DNA of 64,000 bases, taken from the NCBI RefSeq assembly GCF_018494085.1, contig NZ_JABBFP010000007.1, positions 1 through 64,000 on the forward strand. The letters run 5' to 3'. Shown piece by piece: positions 9,664 through 19,440 of this stretch (its first letter is position 1; each line of letters starts with the position of its first letter). Both the position numbers and the translations under genes were made by a program. The notes beneath the pieces are model-generated. The model was not told the DNA's origin, ran no database searches, and was given only the letters and a program-made list of their open reading frames with translations. Source of the DNA: Rosenbergiella collisarenosi. Its GTDB lineage: Bacteria; Pseudomonadota; Gammaproteobacteria; Enterobacterales; Enterobacteriaceae.

Positions 9664-11301
9664 TTACGTAGTTTTTCGCCAACCCGCTAGCCAACTCACC
9701 ACTGCGCCAACAAGTAGCCCACCAGACATCCATTTGAGTTCTGGGTGCACCAGCATTACTGCCGTGCTACTGAGTAAACATATCGCCCCCATTCCCCATA
9801 AATAACGTACTTGGGTATGCCGGTTATGTTGTTGGTTGACCTGCTCGGCCAGCCTATCAACGCTATGTTTCAGTAATTTATGATGATGGAGAGTGTCGAA
9901 CACGAGCTCTGGAAGTTCTGGTAGTCGCTCAGCCCACATTGGCGCTTTAGTTTTCACTGTACGCCATAATGCAGGAAGTCCCACTTGATCCTTGATCCAC
10001 TCCTCAAGAAAAGGCTTTGCTGTTTTCCAAAGATCCAGTTGTGGGTAAAGTTGACGGCCAATACCTTCGATATAGAGCAAGGTTTTTTGCAATAGAACGA
10101 GCTGCGGCTGCACTTCCATATTGAAACGACGTGCCGTATTAAATAAGTTAAGTAATACGTGACCAAAGGAAATCTCTGCCAAGGGTTTCTCAAAGATCGG
10201 CTCGCAGACAGTTCGGATGGAAAACTCGAAATCCTCTACATTCGTATCAGGCGGTACCCAGCCAGAATCGACGTGTAGCTCAGCCACGCGACGATAGTCA
10301 CGATTGAAGAACGCGATAAAGTTTTCCGCTAAATAGCGCTTATCGTTTTTATTTAATGAACCAACAATTCCGCAGTCGATGGCAATATATTGCGGATCGT
10401 CAGGATGGTCATGACTAACGAAAATATTACCGGGATGCATATCCGCGTGGAAAAAACTATCGCGAAAGACCTGCGTAAAAAAGACTTGTACTCCTCGCTC
10501 AGCGAGAAGTTGCATATTAATTCCGCGTTCGATTAGGGTCTGAGTATCGGAGATTGGAATCCCATAAATACGCTCCATAACCAGCATGGTTTCACTACCG
10601 TAGTCAGAGTAGACCTCTGGAACATACAGTAGGTTATTCCCCTCAAAATTACGGCGCAGTTGAATCGCGTTGGCTCCTTCGCGCAATAGATTCAGCTCAT
10701 CGATCAGCGTTTTTTCATAATCTTTGACGACTTCGAGAGGACGTAAACGGCGACCATCCGGCAAGATCCTCGGCAACCAGCTCGCCAAGCGATACACTAA
10801 CCGCATATCGGCTTTGATGACCGGTAAGATATCGGGACGGATAACCTTTATTACAATGTGCTTCTGATTCTCTTTCAAGATAGCGGTATGCACTTGGGCG
10901 ATTGACGCCGACGCTAATGGGTTGATATCGAAGTCATCGAAGTACTGTTCTACTGGACCACCTAACGACTTTTCGATTTGGGCCTTGGCACGAACACCAT
11001 CGAAAGGGGGAACACGGTCCTGAAGAGAAGCTAATTGGTCGGCGATTTCCGGCGGGAACAAGTCGCGTCGCGTCGAGAGCATCTGTCCGAGTTTAATCCA
11101 CACTGGGCCTAGCTGTTCGAGCGCAAGACGAAGGCGTAACCCTACCGCTTTATCTTGATGCTTATTGGGTATCCAAAAAAATCCCCTACGCCATAATCTC
11201 AGTGGGAGTGTCAAACGAGTCCGTGGGATGAGCTCGTCTAATCCGTAAGTTAAAAACACGCGAATAATAAAATAAAGACGGCGCAATTCACCAAACGTCA
11301 T
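9664..11301 (-). CDS. ubiB: ABC1-type atypical kinase/ATPase UbiB of ubiquinone synthesis
   Basis: A 545-residue (E. coli 546) membrane-bound ADCK-family protein needed for ubiquinone synthesis; the family has ATPase activity and supports the Ubi complex. Visible family motifs are KxGQ-like [11 protein letters not shown] near residue 78, the alanine-rich [11 protein letters not shown] loop, HADMHPGNI near 287 and IDCGIVG. Two C-terminal membrane helices anchor the protein. Its ATG overlaps the ubiJ stop (ATGA), so ubiE-ubiJ-ubiB form one translational unit. Confidence 0.96.
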   Translation of the reverse strand: MTFGELRRLYFIIRVFLTYGLDELIPRTRLTLPLRLWRRGFFWIPNKHQDKAVGLRLRLALEQLGPVWIKLGQMLSTRRDLFPPEIADQLASLQDRVPPFDGVRAKAQIEKSLGGPVEQYFDDFDINPLASASIAQVHTAILKENQKHIVIKVIRPDILPVIKADMRLVYRLASWLPRILPDGRRLRPLEVVKDYEKTLIDELNLLREGANAIQLRRNFEGNNLLYVPEVYSDYGSETMLVMERIYGIPISDTQTLIERGINMQLLAERGVQVFFTQVFRDSFFHADMHPGNIFVSHDHPDDPQYIAIDCGIVGSLNKNDKRYLAENFIAFFNRDYRRVAELHVDSGWVPPDTNVEDFEFSIRTVCEPIFEKPLAEISFGHVLLNLFNTARRFNMEVQPQLVLLQKTLLYIEGIGRQLYPQLDLWKTAKPFLEEWIKDQVGLPALWRTVKTKAPMWAERLPELPELVFDTLHHHKLLKHSVDRLAEQVNQQHNRHTQVRYLWGMGAICLLSSTAVMLVHPELKWMSGGLLVGAVVSWLAGWRKTT

Positions 11302-11903
11302 AGTGACTCCAATTTCGATAAACGTTCTTCTAGTGCAGTATGCTGCCGCTCGACAGCCTGAACTTCTTCACAAAACCACGCTTGTTCAAGAGCACCCGGT
11401 ACCACTCGCCACTCCTCAATAAGCGTGTCACTCACTTGCGATTGTCGCCGAATGAAGGTGCGCTGTAGAAAGTTAGTGATGTTTTTACCTGTCTGCGCGA
11501 CAGAGTGCGCCAATAAATCACCGACCCACGGGGCGAGGTATTCCGCAGGATCAAATTCTGCTAAGTCGATAAGTGTCGAAAATAGCTGAATGACCTGCAG
11601 ATCACCTTCGACCTCAACCTGACCACTTTTAATTAGGGTCGTCAGGTTTTTGCGGTCCTGAAGCTTAGGAAGCACCTGAACACTCAGAGAAACCGTACAA
11701 TCACTGTCCGACGTGATTGTACTTAACACATCTATTTGCTGTTCGCTGAAATGCAGCACAATTGGCTGACTAAGTTCACGAATAACAAACGTCAGTACTT
11801 TTCCCTTTAAGCGCTGTCGAGTACTTTTAGCCCCACGATCCTGCCAGAGCGTGCGATTAAGTCCTTGCTCAAGTAGCGCGGTGATCATTGGCATGGTTGG
11901 CAT
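11298..11903 (-). CDS. ubiJ: Ubiquinone biosynthesis accessory factor UbiJ
   Basis: A 201-residue protein with an N-terminal SCP2-like lipid-binding domain (residues about 1-120, including LPKLQDR and the [21 protein letters not shown] segment) and a C-terminal helix. UbiJ is part of the soluble Ubi complex with UbiK and binds ubiquinone precursors. It overlaps ubiE by one base and ubiB by four bases, the same arrangement as in E. coli. Confidence 0.94.
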   Translation of the reverse strand: MPTMPMITALLEQGLNRTLWQDRGAKSTRQRLKGKVLTFVIRELSQPIVLHFSEQQIDVLSTITSDSDCTVSLSVQVLPKLQDRKNLTTLIKSGQVEVEGDLQVIQLFSTLIDLAEFDPAEYLAPWVGDLLAHSVAQTGKNITNFLQRTFIRRQSQVSDTLIEEWRVVPGALEQAWFCEEVQAVERQHTALEERLSKLESL

Positions 11904-12658
11904 TAAAATTTATACCCACGATGTAGCGCGACAATCCCGCCAGTAAGGTTGTAATAAGTGCTATTTTCGAACCCGACGTCTTCCATCATCTGCTTTAAGG
12001 TTTCTTGATCAGGATGCATGCGAATCGACTCAGCAAGATAGCGATAACTCTCTGCATCATTGGCGACCAGTTGCCCGATACGTGGCAGAATATGGAAAGA
12101 GTATGCATCGTAGACTTTACTTAAGGGTTCTAATAGAGGCTTAGAAAACTCTAGAACTAGCAGGCGACCACCCGGTTTTAAGACACGAAACATCGAGGCT
12201 AGGGCTTTATCTTTGTCGGTAACGTTTCTTAAACCAAATGAGATGGTAATACAGTCGAAGTAGTTATCAGGAAAAGGCAGCGCTTCTGCATTAGCTTGCA
12301 CATAACTGACATTCCCTGCAACGCCGAGATTGCGGAGTTTTTCACGACCCATTTTCAACATTGAGCTATTGATGTCCGCGAGGACCACCTCGCCCGTCTC
12401 CCCTACCAACCGAGAAAACTTAGCGGTTAAGTCGCCGGTTCCGCCGGCAAGGTCGAGCACACGTTGACCACGACGCACGCCGCTGCAGTCGATCGTAAAG
12501 CGTTTCCAAATGCGGTGGATACCCATCGACATTAAGTCATTCATTAGGTCATATTTTGCCGCAACGGAATGGAATACATCGGCTACTTTGCCGGCCTTTT
12601 CATCTTTAGCAACTGTCTGGAAGCCAAAGTGGGTAGTATCCTTGGAATTATCTGCCAT
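11903..12658 (-). CDS. ubiE: Ubiquinone/menaquinone C-methyltransferase UbiE
   Basis: A 251-residue SAM-dependent methyltransferase acting in both ubiquinone and menaquinone synthesis. The SAM loop [16 protein letters not shown] is near residue 70 and the later SFGLRNVTD and [17 protein letters not shown] motifs are typical. Length equals E. coli UbiE. Its start lies inside the last codons of rmuC (11-base overlap), and it is coupled to ubiJ. Confidence 0.97.
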   Translation of the reverse strand: MADNSKDTTHFGFQTVAKDEKAGKVADVFHSVAAKYDLMNDLMSMGIHRIWKRFTIDCSGVRRGQRVLDLAGGTGDLTAKFSRLVGETGEVVLADINSSMLKMGREKLRNLGVAGNVSYVQANAEALPFPDNYFDCITISFGLRNVTDKDKALASMFRVLKPGGRLLVLEFSKPLLEPLSKVYDAYSFHILPRIGQLVANDAESYRYLAESIRMHPDQETLKQMMEDVGFENSTYYNLTGGIVALHRGYKF

Positions 12659-14132
12659 CTGTATTTACCTGCTTAGTCAATGCGTCTGTATCAAGTGTAT
12701 CAGAGTCCGGCTCATCTGACATGGCTTGTTCGGTTAATTGCTTATCGATGGGGCGTTTCACTTCAACCCCTAATTGGCGGAAGGCCTCTGTTTGCGCCAA
12801 CATATTTCCGCGCCCGTGAGTCAGCTTTTTCATCGCCTGATGATAACTAAATTGGGCCTTATCTAACGTGCCGCCTAACGCCGTCATATCTTCGACGAAT
12901 AGACGCATTTTATCGTAGAGTTTTGCCGCACGATCTGCGATTTTTTGTGCATTCTGGCTTTGGTGTTCGTAGCGCCACAAATTATTAATGGTGCGTAAGG
13001 CGACCAGCAGTGTCGTCGGACTGACCAACATAATATTATGAGAGAGCGCTTCGTTGATCAGTTCCGGTTCACGGTCAAGCGCCAACAGAAAAGCAGGTTC
13101 AACGGGAATAAACATTAGGACATAATCGAGGCTTCGCAAGCCGGGTAACCCCTGGTAGTCCTTTCGTCCAAGTCCACGGATATGTTGACGTACAGCCAAG
13201 ATATGCTCTTGAGCGGCTTGTTTGCGCACGGTGTCGTCCGTAGCATTAAAGTAACGCTCGTAGGCGACCAAGGTCATTTTCGCATCGATTACGACGTCTT
13301 TTCCTTGAGGTAAGCGCACAATAATGTCCGGTTGATAACGCCGTTGCTCGTTTTGGATATTGACTTGCGTATGATATTCGTAGCCCTCACGTAATCCAGA
13401 AGCCTCTAACACCCGCGCTAAGACAACCTCTCCCCAGTTACCCTGGATTTTGTTGTCGCCTTTTAGGGCGTTGGTAAGATTAAGCGCCTCTTGAGCCATC
13501 TGACTATTCAATTGTTGTAACTGTTTTATTTCGTGGGTAAGCGTATGTCTCTCACGTGCTTCTTGGCTAAAACTATCGCTGACGTGGCGTCGAAAACCCT
13601 CCAACTGGTCACGTAAAGGCGTCAATAAACCATGAAGGCTTTGCTTATTTTGCTCATCTACACGGCGGTGAGTCTGCTCAAAAATACGGCTCGCTAAGTT
13701 TTCAAATTGAGTGGTAAGACGCTTTTCACTATCGGTTAAGAGTTGATGTTTCTCTTCCATCGCCCGTTGTGACTCTTGCCAACGCGTCGTAACTTCACGT
13801 AGCTCTGCTTCTTGCGTACGGTTAAGTTCAAATTGATGACGTAATTCTTGGTTAAGCTGTTCTGTTTGCTGACGCCAATAGTCGAGCTGCTGAAGCTTTT
13901 CTTGTGCCGCCGCAGCCTTTGCTTGCCACTCACTTTGCCGCAACTGTAACTGTTGAAGCTGTTGCTGTGCGACAGCGCCGCGCTGCTCGCTGTGCTGAAA
14001 ATTTTCGAGAAGGTGCGTGTATTCCACCTCTTTTACGGCATTAGAACGTCCTAAACGTAAAACGGCAATTATCCACCCCAGTACTATGCCACTCAGTACC
14101 AAGGCGACATCTATGACACTTTGAAAATCCAA
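12648..14132 (-). CDS. rmuC: DNA recombination protein RmuC
   Basis: A 494-residue protein with an N-terminal membrane helix (residues 5-27), a long coiled coil (about 35-220, rich in Gln and Glu) and a C-terminal PD-(D/E)XK-like RmuC domain with [25 protein letters not shown] and VVIDAKM. The family limits inversions at short inverted repeats in E. coli. The start is TTG at 14132, preceded by GAGGG. Slightly longer than E. coli RmuC (475). It sits upstream of and overlaps ubiE. Confidence 0.93.
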   Translation of the reverse strand: MDFQSVIDVALVLSGIVLGWIIAVLRLGRSNAVKEVEYTHLLENFQHSEQRGAVAQQQLQQLQLRQSEWQAKAAAAQEKLQQLDYWRQQTEQLNQELRHQFELNRTQEAELREVTTRWQESQRAMEEKHQLLTDSEKRLTTQFENLASRIFEQTHRRVDEQNKQSLHGLLTPLRDQLEGFRRHVSDSFSQEARERHTLTHEIKQLQQLNSQMAQEALNLTNALKGDNKIQGNWGEVVLARVLEASGLREGYEYHTQVNIQNEQRRYQPDIIVRLPQGKDVVIDAKMTLVAYERYFNATDDTVRKQAAQEHILAVRQHIRGLGRKDYQGLPGLRSLDYVLMFIPVEPAFLLALDREPELINEALSHNIMLVSPTTLLVALRTINNLWRYEHQSQNAQKIADRAAKLYDKMRLFVEDMTALGGTLDKAQFSYHQAMKKLTHGRGNMLAQTEAFRQLGVEVKRPIDKQLTEQAMSDEPDSDTLDTDALTKQVNTDGR

Positions 14133-14158
14133 GATAACCCTCGTAATTTCTGTAGGCT

Positions 14159-14779
14159 TTAGCGAGAACTAAAAGCGAGTTTTGCAGCAAACAACACAAA
14201 TACTCCTGCTGTGACGCGATTCATCCAGCGAATAATTTTCGGTTGCTGTAGATAGCCGGAGGCTTTAGCGGCTAGGTTAATCAATACACAAGACCATAGC
14301 GTGCCGATCAAGACGTGGATCGACACGAGGAGGAACGTCCAGATTACAGGTGAGTGGCCTGCAGGGATAAATTGCGGAAGAAAACTCACATAGAATATAC
14401 CGATTTTAGGGTTTAAAACATTTCCTAAGCACCCGCGCAGAAACCAATTCGTGGACTTGGCGGAATGAGCTGTCGATGCGTTCAATGTAAGGGGTTGCGG
14501 ACGTGCAAGTAGCAATTGGATAGCTAACCAGAGTAGATAGGCGGCACCGATCCATTTTAAACAGTCGTAGGCAACCTGTGAAGCGGCGAGTAGCGCGCCT
14601 AGCCCAAAGGCGACAACAGTTCCCCACAAATAACATCCTGCATTGATACCCAGGGCTGCGTTAAAGCCATTTTTGCGGCCTTCGGCAATTGAAGTACGTA
14701 AAATGAGCGCGGTATCGAGCCCAGGCGTTAAGGTTAGAAGCATTGCCGCAAGGCTAAACGCTAAGAGTGTCGCTATCAC
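14159..14779 (-). CDS. LysE/RhtB family amino acid or metabolite exporter
   Basis: A 206-residue inner-membrane protein with about six hydrophobic segments and the LysE family features TPGLDTALILRTSIAEGRK near residue 18 and GNVLNPKIGIFYVSFLPQF near 120. Members export amino acids such as lysine, threonine or homoserine; the substrate here cannot be told. The start is GTG at 14779 with an AAGG ribosome site. E. coli has no such gene between rmuC and udp, so it is a local addition. A second family member, rhtC, lies at 54.2 kb. Confidence 0.85.
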   Translation of the reverse strand: MIATLLAFSLAAMLLTLTPGLDTALILRTSIAEGRKNGFNAALGINAGCYLWGTVVAFGLGALLAASQVAYDCLKWIGAAYLLWLAIQLLLARPQPLTLNASTAHSAKSTNWFLRGCLGNVLNPKIGIFYVSFLPQFIPAGHSPVIWTFLLVSIHVLIGTLWSCVLINLAAKASGYLQQPKIIRWMNRVTAGVFVLFAAKLAFSSR

Positions 14780-14848
14780 TTTTTACCTTCAGGTTAAAGA
14801 GGCTAATAGCAACACTATACGTTTTCTAGTTAATAAAGCGAGAGCGGT

Positions 14849-15610
14849 TTATAACAACCGACGGGCGGCCTCAACCACGATGCGCACGGCCATACTTTCT
14901 GTATTCTGCATCGTGCTTTCGTCTGGGATCTCTTGCTGGGTACGATTAACGATTACCCCGGCGATCATCCCCGCCCGTAATCCTTGGCTAGCACACTGGG
15001 TAAACAATGTCGCGGATTCCATTTCATAGTTAAGGACGCCCATCAGTTGCCACTCTTGTAGACTCCCCTGAAACGCACTCACGACACGACCTGAATAGGT
15101 GTCGTAACGTTCCTGACCTGAATAGAACGTATCGGAAGACGCAGTGATCCCAACATGGGTCGATGCCCCTAGTGCTTTTGCCGCTTCAACCAGCGCAGTG
15201 GTACAAGCAAAATCGGCGACGGCTGGGAATTCGATCGGCGCGAAATGACGACTTGCCCCATCTAAACGCACCGCGCCCGTGGTGACAAGAACGTCGCCAA
15301 CCTGTATTTCCGGTTGAATAGCACCGGTGGTACCGATACGCAAAAATGTACGAATCCCCAATTGCGCCAGCTCTTCAACAGCGATAGAAGTAGAAGGTCC
15401 GCCGATCCCCGTGGAACAGACAATAACCGTCTGCCCATCGATTTCGGCACGCCATGAAGTGAATTCACGATGTGAAGCCAGTGGCTGCGGATTATCCATC
15501 AGCTCAGCAATTTTACGGACTCGCTCCGGTGCACCCGGGACAATGGCTAAGGTCGCCCCTTGTAAATCGGCCTGCGTTAAACCAAGGTGAAATACTTCTG
15601 CTTTCGACAT
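14849..15610 (-). CDS. udp: Uridine phosphorylase Udp
   Basis: A 253-residue cytosolic enzyme that converts uridine and phosphate to uracil and ribose-1-phosphate in pyrimidine salvage; same length as E. coli Udp. Motifs of the nucleoside phosphorylase fold include [13 protein letters not shown] (phosphate site, residues 24-36), RIGTTGAIQ and [17 protein letters not shown] -10 element lies at 15633-15638 but no good -35 is seen, in keeping with the CRP/CytR-activated control known in E. coli. The Flag-2 island begins 128 bases upstream, on the same strand. Confidence 0.96.
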   Translation of the reverse strand: MSKAEVFHLGLTQADLQGATLAIVPGAPERVRKIAELMDNPQPLASHREFTSWRAEIDGQTVIVCSTGIGGPSTSIAVEELAQLGIRTFLRIGTTGAIQPEIQVGDVLVTTGAVRLDGASRHFAPIEFPAVADFACTTALVEAAKALGASTHVGITASSDTFYSGQERYDTYSGRVVSAFQGSLQEWQLMGVLNYEMESATLFTQCASQGLRAGMIAGVIVNRTQQEIPDESTMQNTESMAVRIVVEAARRLL

Positions 15611-15738
15611 ACTGCCCTCGCTTATACTGAGAATTATAGGAACCTATCTTAAGCTACCCTAGCCGAAGGCCAACATCTGTTGCCAGAAAAATCGATTACG
15701 TTCTCAAAATTAGTCATCAACCACTCCTGCATACACCA

Positions 15739-16461
15739 TTAATCGCGTAACGTTGTCTCGGTTAAAACACGTCGAGCACCCGCAAAATGCTGCTGCCAGA
15801 AGGGAGCATCGAGCTGGCTTATACGAATGGCGAGTCCGGTACGTGGTGCCTCAATAAATTGTTGGTTACCGAGGTAGACGCCAACGTGATCCGGCGTATT
15901 TTGCCGATGGATAGTAAAGAAAATAAGATCGCCACGACGCAGCCGCCCAGCGGTAACCACCGACATCCGTTTATCGTTGAAAAGCGTACTCGCCGTCCGT
16001 GGCAGGGGCCAATTAACATAGTGACGGAACGCAAACCAGACCAAGCCACTGCAATCAAAGCCTTGATTCGGGGTTTGCCCGCCCCAGCGGTATGGTAGGC
16101 CAATCTGGGCCTGCAATGTCTCGATGACTTTCTCAAGCGTGGCCAGTAATTGGGGCGAGCCGGTTTCGCGTACTAACTCATCAGGCGACAAAAGTGCCCA
16201 GCTTAACTCATGACTTCCTGGAATAATCCCTCTATTCAGCAACGCGAGCGAGGCTTGTCGCTGGTGTTTCTTAACGGTAGCCGCGAGGGATAAAGAGGTA
16301 CTCTTTGTTGGGAGTTCCCGGTGCGGTACCTGCTGCCATAATCGTAAGCGATTATGCTCACGTTGAAGCTTAGTGCTGGGGGTGTCACTCTTCGCTGTGG
16401 CATTGACTCCCTGAGCAGAGAGTGACAGTAACAAACATAGAGCGACAACTTTCTTCTGCAC
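15739..16461 (-). CDS. yafL: YafL-like NlpC/P60 peptidoglycan endopeptidase, last gene of the lateral flagellar operon
   Basis: A 240-residue exported protein: signal peptide (residues 1-22, cleavage near GVNA), a linker, and a C-terminal NlpC/P60 domain (about 118-235). Catalytic Cys137 lies in FDCSGLVWF and His192 in PDHVGVYLG; the third position reads FIEAP, with Glu where many members have His. The C-terminus (PFWQQHFAGARRVLTE) closely resembles my recollection of E. coli YafL, which also flanks the Flag-2 remnant of K-12. The GTG start with GGGGA lies only 23 bases after lafU, so cotranscription is likely. No lipobox is seen. It may cut the cell wall for flagellar assembly. Confidence 0.85.
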   Translation of the reverse strand: MQKKVVALCLLLSLSAQGVNATAKSDTPSTKLQREHNRLRLWQQVPHRELPTKSTSLSLAATVKKHQRQASLALLNRGIIPGSHELSWALLSPDELVRETGSPQLLATLEKVIETLQAQIGLPYRWGGQTPNQGFDCSGLVWFAFRHYVNWPLPRTASTLFNDKRMSVVTAGRLRRGDLIFFTIHRQNTPDHVGVYLGNQQFIEAPRTGLAIRISQLDAPFWQQHFAGARRVLTETTLRD

Positions 16462-16484
16462 GCTGTTCCCCGCTCTACATCAAG

Positions 16485-17384
16485 TTATTGGTTAGCCGCA
16501 GAGGCGAGTACTGAGTGGGTGGCAGGCGTTGAAAAGGTCTTCTCCCATGCAGATAATCCTTGCGCTGAGAGCAAGATAAATTCAATACGTCGATTAATCG
16601 CGTTAGTCGGCTGCTGTTGGTCAAGAAGTTTCTGATCCGCCACCCCCGAAATCTGTACAACCTTATCGCTTTCAAAGCCTGCATGCAGCAGCACTTGTCG
16701 CGCGGCTTGCGCACGATTAACCGACAGGCTCCAGTTATCATAAAACGGGTTTTGTTGGTAAGGCGTCGCATCCGTATGGCCAATAATCATCAGATGCGAA
16801 CCGCTCTGCTTTAAGGCTGGAACAAGACTCGATAAAAGTTGCTGAAAGTAAGGCGTCATTTTGCTGCTGCCTCGTTCGAACATCATACGGTGTTGATCGT
16901 CATTCACCACAACTCTAATCCCTTGGGCCAATCGTTCGATACGCATATTACTTTGTGCCTGCTTGCCGACCATCAGGTTTTGTAACGCGCTCTGTAATTT
17001 CTTTTGGTCGGCGTCGGTCGCTTCACCTGTTGGATTTTTACCGTTATGAGCCGTCGAGGCATCGGTTTGAGTGATACCCGATGTGCTTCCGACGACGCTC
17101 GGCGTTACTTCGGGGGCGCTTGATGGCAACGGACCATGAGCAGCAAAAGAAATTAGACTATAGGAGTGACTGTCAAAAATAGACTGGTTATTTAAGGTAT
17201 ACATGATGGCCTTACGATCTTTCTCTGAGACCTGGCCCATGATCCACATCACCATAAATAGCGACATAAGTGCGAGCATGAAATCAGCAAAAGCGACCTT
17301 CCATGCTCCGCCATGTCCCCCGGTATGCGCACGCCGCGAACTACGCTTGATAATAGTCGTATGGCCCTTTTGACGTCCACTCAT
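16485..17384 (-). CDS. lafU: Lateral flagellar motor stator protein LafU (MotB)
   Basis: A 299-residue stator subunit. The segment WKVAFADFMLALMSLFMVMWIMG (residues 28-50) is the single membrane helix, with the ion-binding Asp34 of MotB in the ADFM motif; the C-terminal half is an OmpA-like peptidoglycan-binding domain (IIGHTDATPY near 215, NRRIEFILL near 265). The ADFM context resembles proton-type MotB. The ATG at 17384 overlaps the lafT stop (ATGA); a longer upstream start would run further into lafT and is not needed. Confidence 0.94.
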   Translation of the reverse strand: MSGRQKGHTTIIKRSSRRAHTGGHGGAWKVAFADFMLALMSLFMVMWIMGQVSEKDRKAIMYTLNNQSIFDSHSYSLISFAAHGPLPSSAPEVTPSVVGSTSGITQTDASTAHNGKNPTGEATDADQKKLQSALQNLMVGKQAQSNMRIERLAQGIRVVVNDDQHRMMFERGSSKMTPYFQQLLSSLVPALKQSGSHLMIIGHTDATPYQQNPFYDNWSLSVNRAQAARQVLLHAGFESDKVVQISGVADQKLLDQQQPTNAINRRIEFILLSAQGLSAWEKTFSTPATHSVLASAANQ

Positions 17385-18250
17385 CCTGCGGAGGCTTCCT
17401 GACGTGCATCGACCCAACTTTCAAGTTGAGTAAACGAAGGCTTATTCTCGACGGGTAGCATCTTCCGACCCGCATCAACGGCAAGTAGCGGCGGTTTTCC
17501 GGCAACTTGGTTAACCATGATGGTGCGCAAGCACTCGAACGAAGTCATCTTTTTCTTTACCAATTGTTCCATTGCATTCGCTAAGGGGTCGATGAGACAG
17601 TAACTGATAAATACCCCGAGGAATGTGCCGATTAACGCCGCTGCCACTTTCACGCCGATCACGGCAATAGTGCCATCAATAGACTGCATGGTAATAACAA
17701 TCCCTAGCACCGCTGCGCAAATGCCAAACCCTGGCATGGCCTCACCCACACGTTGTAAGGAACGTGAAGCCTGAAGGAGGTTCTCTTCTACCGAGTTAAG
17801 CTCTTGTTCTAACAATCCCTCCAGCTCATGCTCGTTAATTTTACCCATCGCCATCATACGAAAATTATCGGCGATGAAGGTACAGAGTTCGGCATCGCTG
17901 GCAACTAATGGATAACGCTGAAATAACTCACTGTCGCTAGGATTCTCAATATGATTATCGAGGCTTCTTAGGCCGCCATTCTGGACACTGTCTAAGAGTT
18001 CATACATTAACATCAAGAGTTGCTGGGAATATTCGCCGTTGTAGCGTGTTTTACGCATGACCTCTTTGAGCTGTGCAAGGATCTGTTTCAATACTGTCCC
18101 CGCATTCGCTAAGACTAACGTCCCGATGCCACATCCTAGAATAATAACAATTTCTCCCGGCTGCCAAAATGCGACTAAGCGCCCGCCTGAGTGAAGGTAT
18201 CCCCAGATTAAACAGATAAATACAATCAGGATCCCGCCTATCTTTAACAT
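17381..18250 (-). CDS. lafT: Lateral flagellar motor stator protein LafT (MotA)
   Basis: A 289-residue inner-membrane stator subunit with four hydrophobic segments (about residues 2-18, 33-52, 168-190, 200-222), a large cytoplasmic loop, and the MotA signature QRVGEAMPGFGICAAVLGIVITM containing the conserved Pro. With LafU it forms the ion channel that drives rotation. It overlaps lafS by 7 bases and lafU by 4, so sigma factor and motor genes are made together. Confidence 0.94.
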   Translation of the reverse strand: MLKIGGILIVFICLIWGYLHSGGRLVAFWQPGEIVIILGCGIGTLVLANAGTVLKQILAQLKEVMRKTRYNGEYSQQLLMLMYELLDSVQNGGLRSLDNHIENPSDSELFQRYPLVASDAELCTFIADNFRMMAMGKINEHELEGLLEQELNSVEENLLQASRSLQRVGEAMPGFGICAAVLGIVITMQSIDGTIAVIGVKVAAALIGTFLGVFISYCLIDPLANAMEQLVKKKMTSFECLRTIMVNQVAGKPPLLAVDAGRKMLPVENKPSFTQLESWVDARQEASAG

Positions 18251-18963
18251 ACTGACTCACTTTTTTTTATATGATCGACTAATTTATCGTTTAATCGCTT
18301 ATTTAACTGACAAACACGGGCCTCGCTCACCTCGAGGACCAAAGCGATTTCTTTTAGGTTCATCTCATGGTGGTAATAGAGCGTAAGGATCAGCTGTTCC
18401 CTAGGGTCGAGAATAGCTATCGCCTGCGTCAGTTGCTGTTGTCTCGCATAAAAGCGCTCTGGGTTGTCACGATGAGTCCCAAACTGCGCCTCACCCTCGC
18501 CTTCCATAACCGCATCAAGACTCTCGACACTCGCCAGATAGCTGTTTTGTAGGTAGTCATGGTAAGTCTGTGCATCGATCCCTAATCGCTGTTGTAAGTC
18601 ACCGAGTTCAGGCTCCCGGCCCAGCTGCTGGGTTATCTGCTGAATATGTTGCGACAGCTGATGCGTTTTTTGGCGAACGCCCCGCGGTCGCCAATCCGCT
18701 TGCCGTAATTCATCCAAAATCGCGCCACGGATACGGTATTTTGCATAGCCTGGAAATTCCGCATCCGGTACCCCATAGCGTCGTAACGCCGTTAATAAAC
18801 CGATCAATGCAATCTGCTGTAAGTCGTGGCTATCAATCACTGTATTAGCCTGAAAACTTAGCTGGCGTAAGATTCGATTTACTAAGGGAAGGTACTGTTG
18901 AATATAAGTCGCCTCCTGCTCTGCACTAAGCGGGGCGGCTTGCATATATTCAGTGGCTGACAT
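18244..18963 (-). CDS. lafS: Lateral flagellar sigma factor LafS (FliA, sigma28)
   Basis: A 239-residue sigma28-type factor. Region 2 holds YLPLVNRILRQL, DLQQIALIGLLTAL and the FPGYAKYRIRGAILDELR promoter-melting segment; region 4 holds LDPREQLILTLYYHHEMNLKEIA and a helix-turn-helix. It should direct RNA polymerase to the flagellin promoter and be held by LfgM. The ATG at 18963 is preferred; an in-frame GTG nine bases upstream, directly after the lafF stop, is an alternative. The gene lies in the operon that starts with a sigma54 promoter upstream of lafB. Confidence 0.93.
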   Translation of the reverse strand: MSATEYMQAAPLSAEQEATYIQQYLPLVNRILRQLSFQANTVIDSHDLQQIALIGLLTALRRYGVPDAEFPGYAKYRIRGAILDELRQADWRPRGVRQKTHQLSQHIQQITQQLGREPELGDLQQRLGIDAQTYHDYLQNSYLASVESLDAVMEGEGEAQFGTHRDNPERFYARQQQLTQAIAILDPREQLILTLYYHHEMNLKEIALVLEVSEARVCQLNKRLNDKLVDHIKKSESVC

Positions 18964-18972
18964 GGCGTCCAC

Positions 18973-19431
18973 TTATTGAAAAACCATTTTGCTAATCATA
19001 ATGTCGTCAAAAGGGACGGTTTGCAGGCCGAGCTGGCTTGCCGCCTCTTGATAGCGCTTCAATAATTGGTCGTGTAACGTCTGAGTCGTGCGCGTGCGTA
19101 CGTCATCAAAAGGTTGGTTATTCAGTAGAGCGACCGTCGCACTGCGTACCGCCGGCTCAAAAGCCTCGGCTTGTGTCGATTGTTCTTCCCCTCTCACTAC
19201 CAGTACCACATCTAATAACAGATAACGGGGACGATTTTCCTCGGCCTGTAGGGTGATAACTAAGTCTTTCACTTCGACAAAACTGGCCTGCGCAGGCGTG
19301 CTGGCAAACCATCCGCTAGTACTTGGTGAACTTTTTTTAGCGTCACCGTGTGGGGTCAGTAACCACCAGCTTGCTCCCCCGATTATGATGAGGAGGAGGA
19401 CTACCGATAGAATAATTAAAGTTTTTTTCAT
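18973..19431 (-). CDS. lafF: Lateral flagellar basal body protein LafF (FliL)
   Basis: A 152-residue inner-membrane protein: one N-terminal membrane helix (residues 3-26, LIILSVVLLLIIIGGASWWLL) followed by a periplasmic FliL domain with YLLLDVVLVVRG and the C-terminal DDIMISKMVFQ. FliL surrounds the stator and helps torque under load. It lies between lafE and lafS, as in E. coli Flag-2, with 9 bases to lafE. Confidence 0.9.
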   Translation of the reverse strand: MKKTLIILSVVLLLIIIGGASWWLLTPHGDAKKSSPSTSGWFASTPAQASFVEVKDLVITLQAEENRPRYLLLDVVLVVRGEEQSTQAEAFEPAVRSATVALLNNQPFDDVRTRTTQTLHDQLLKRYQEAASQLGLQTVPFDDIMISKMVFQ

Positions 19432-19440
19432 GACGTACTC

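Noticed and set aside
15327-15590. Plus-strand frame opposite udp, and similar frames opposite the flagellar genes
   Set aside because: They are shadows of well-supported genes, with no start signals or recognisable domains.
15660-15738. Direct repeats bordering the flagellar island (compared with 48108-48160)
   Set aside because: Only short chance matches (about six bases) were seen; no att-like repeat can be supported.
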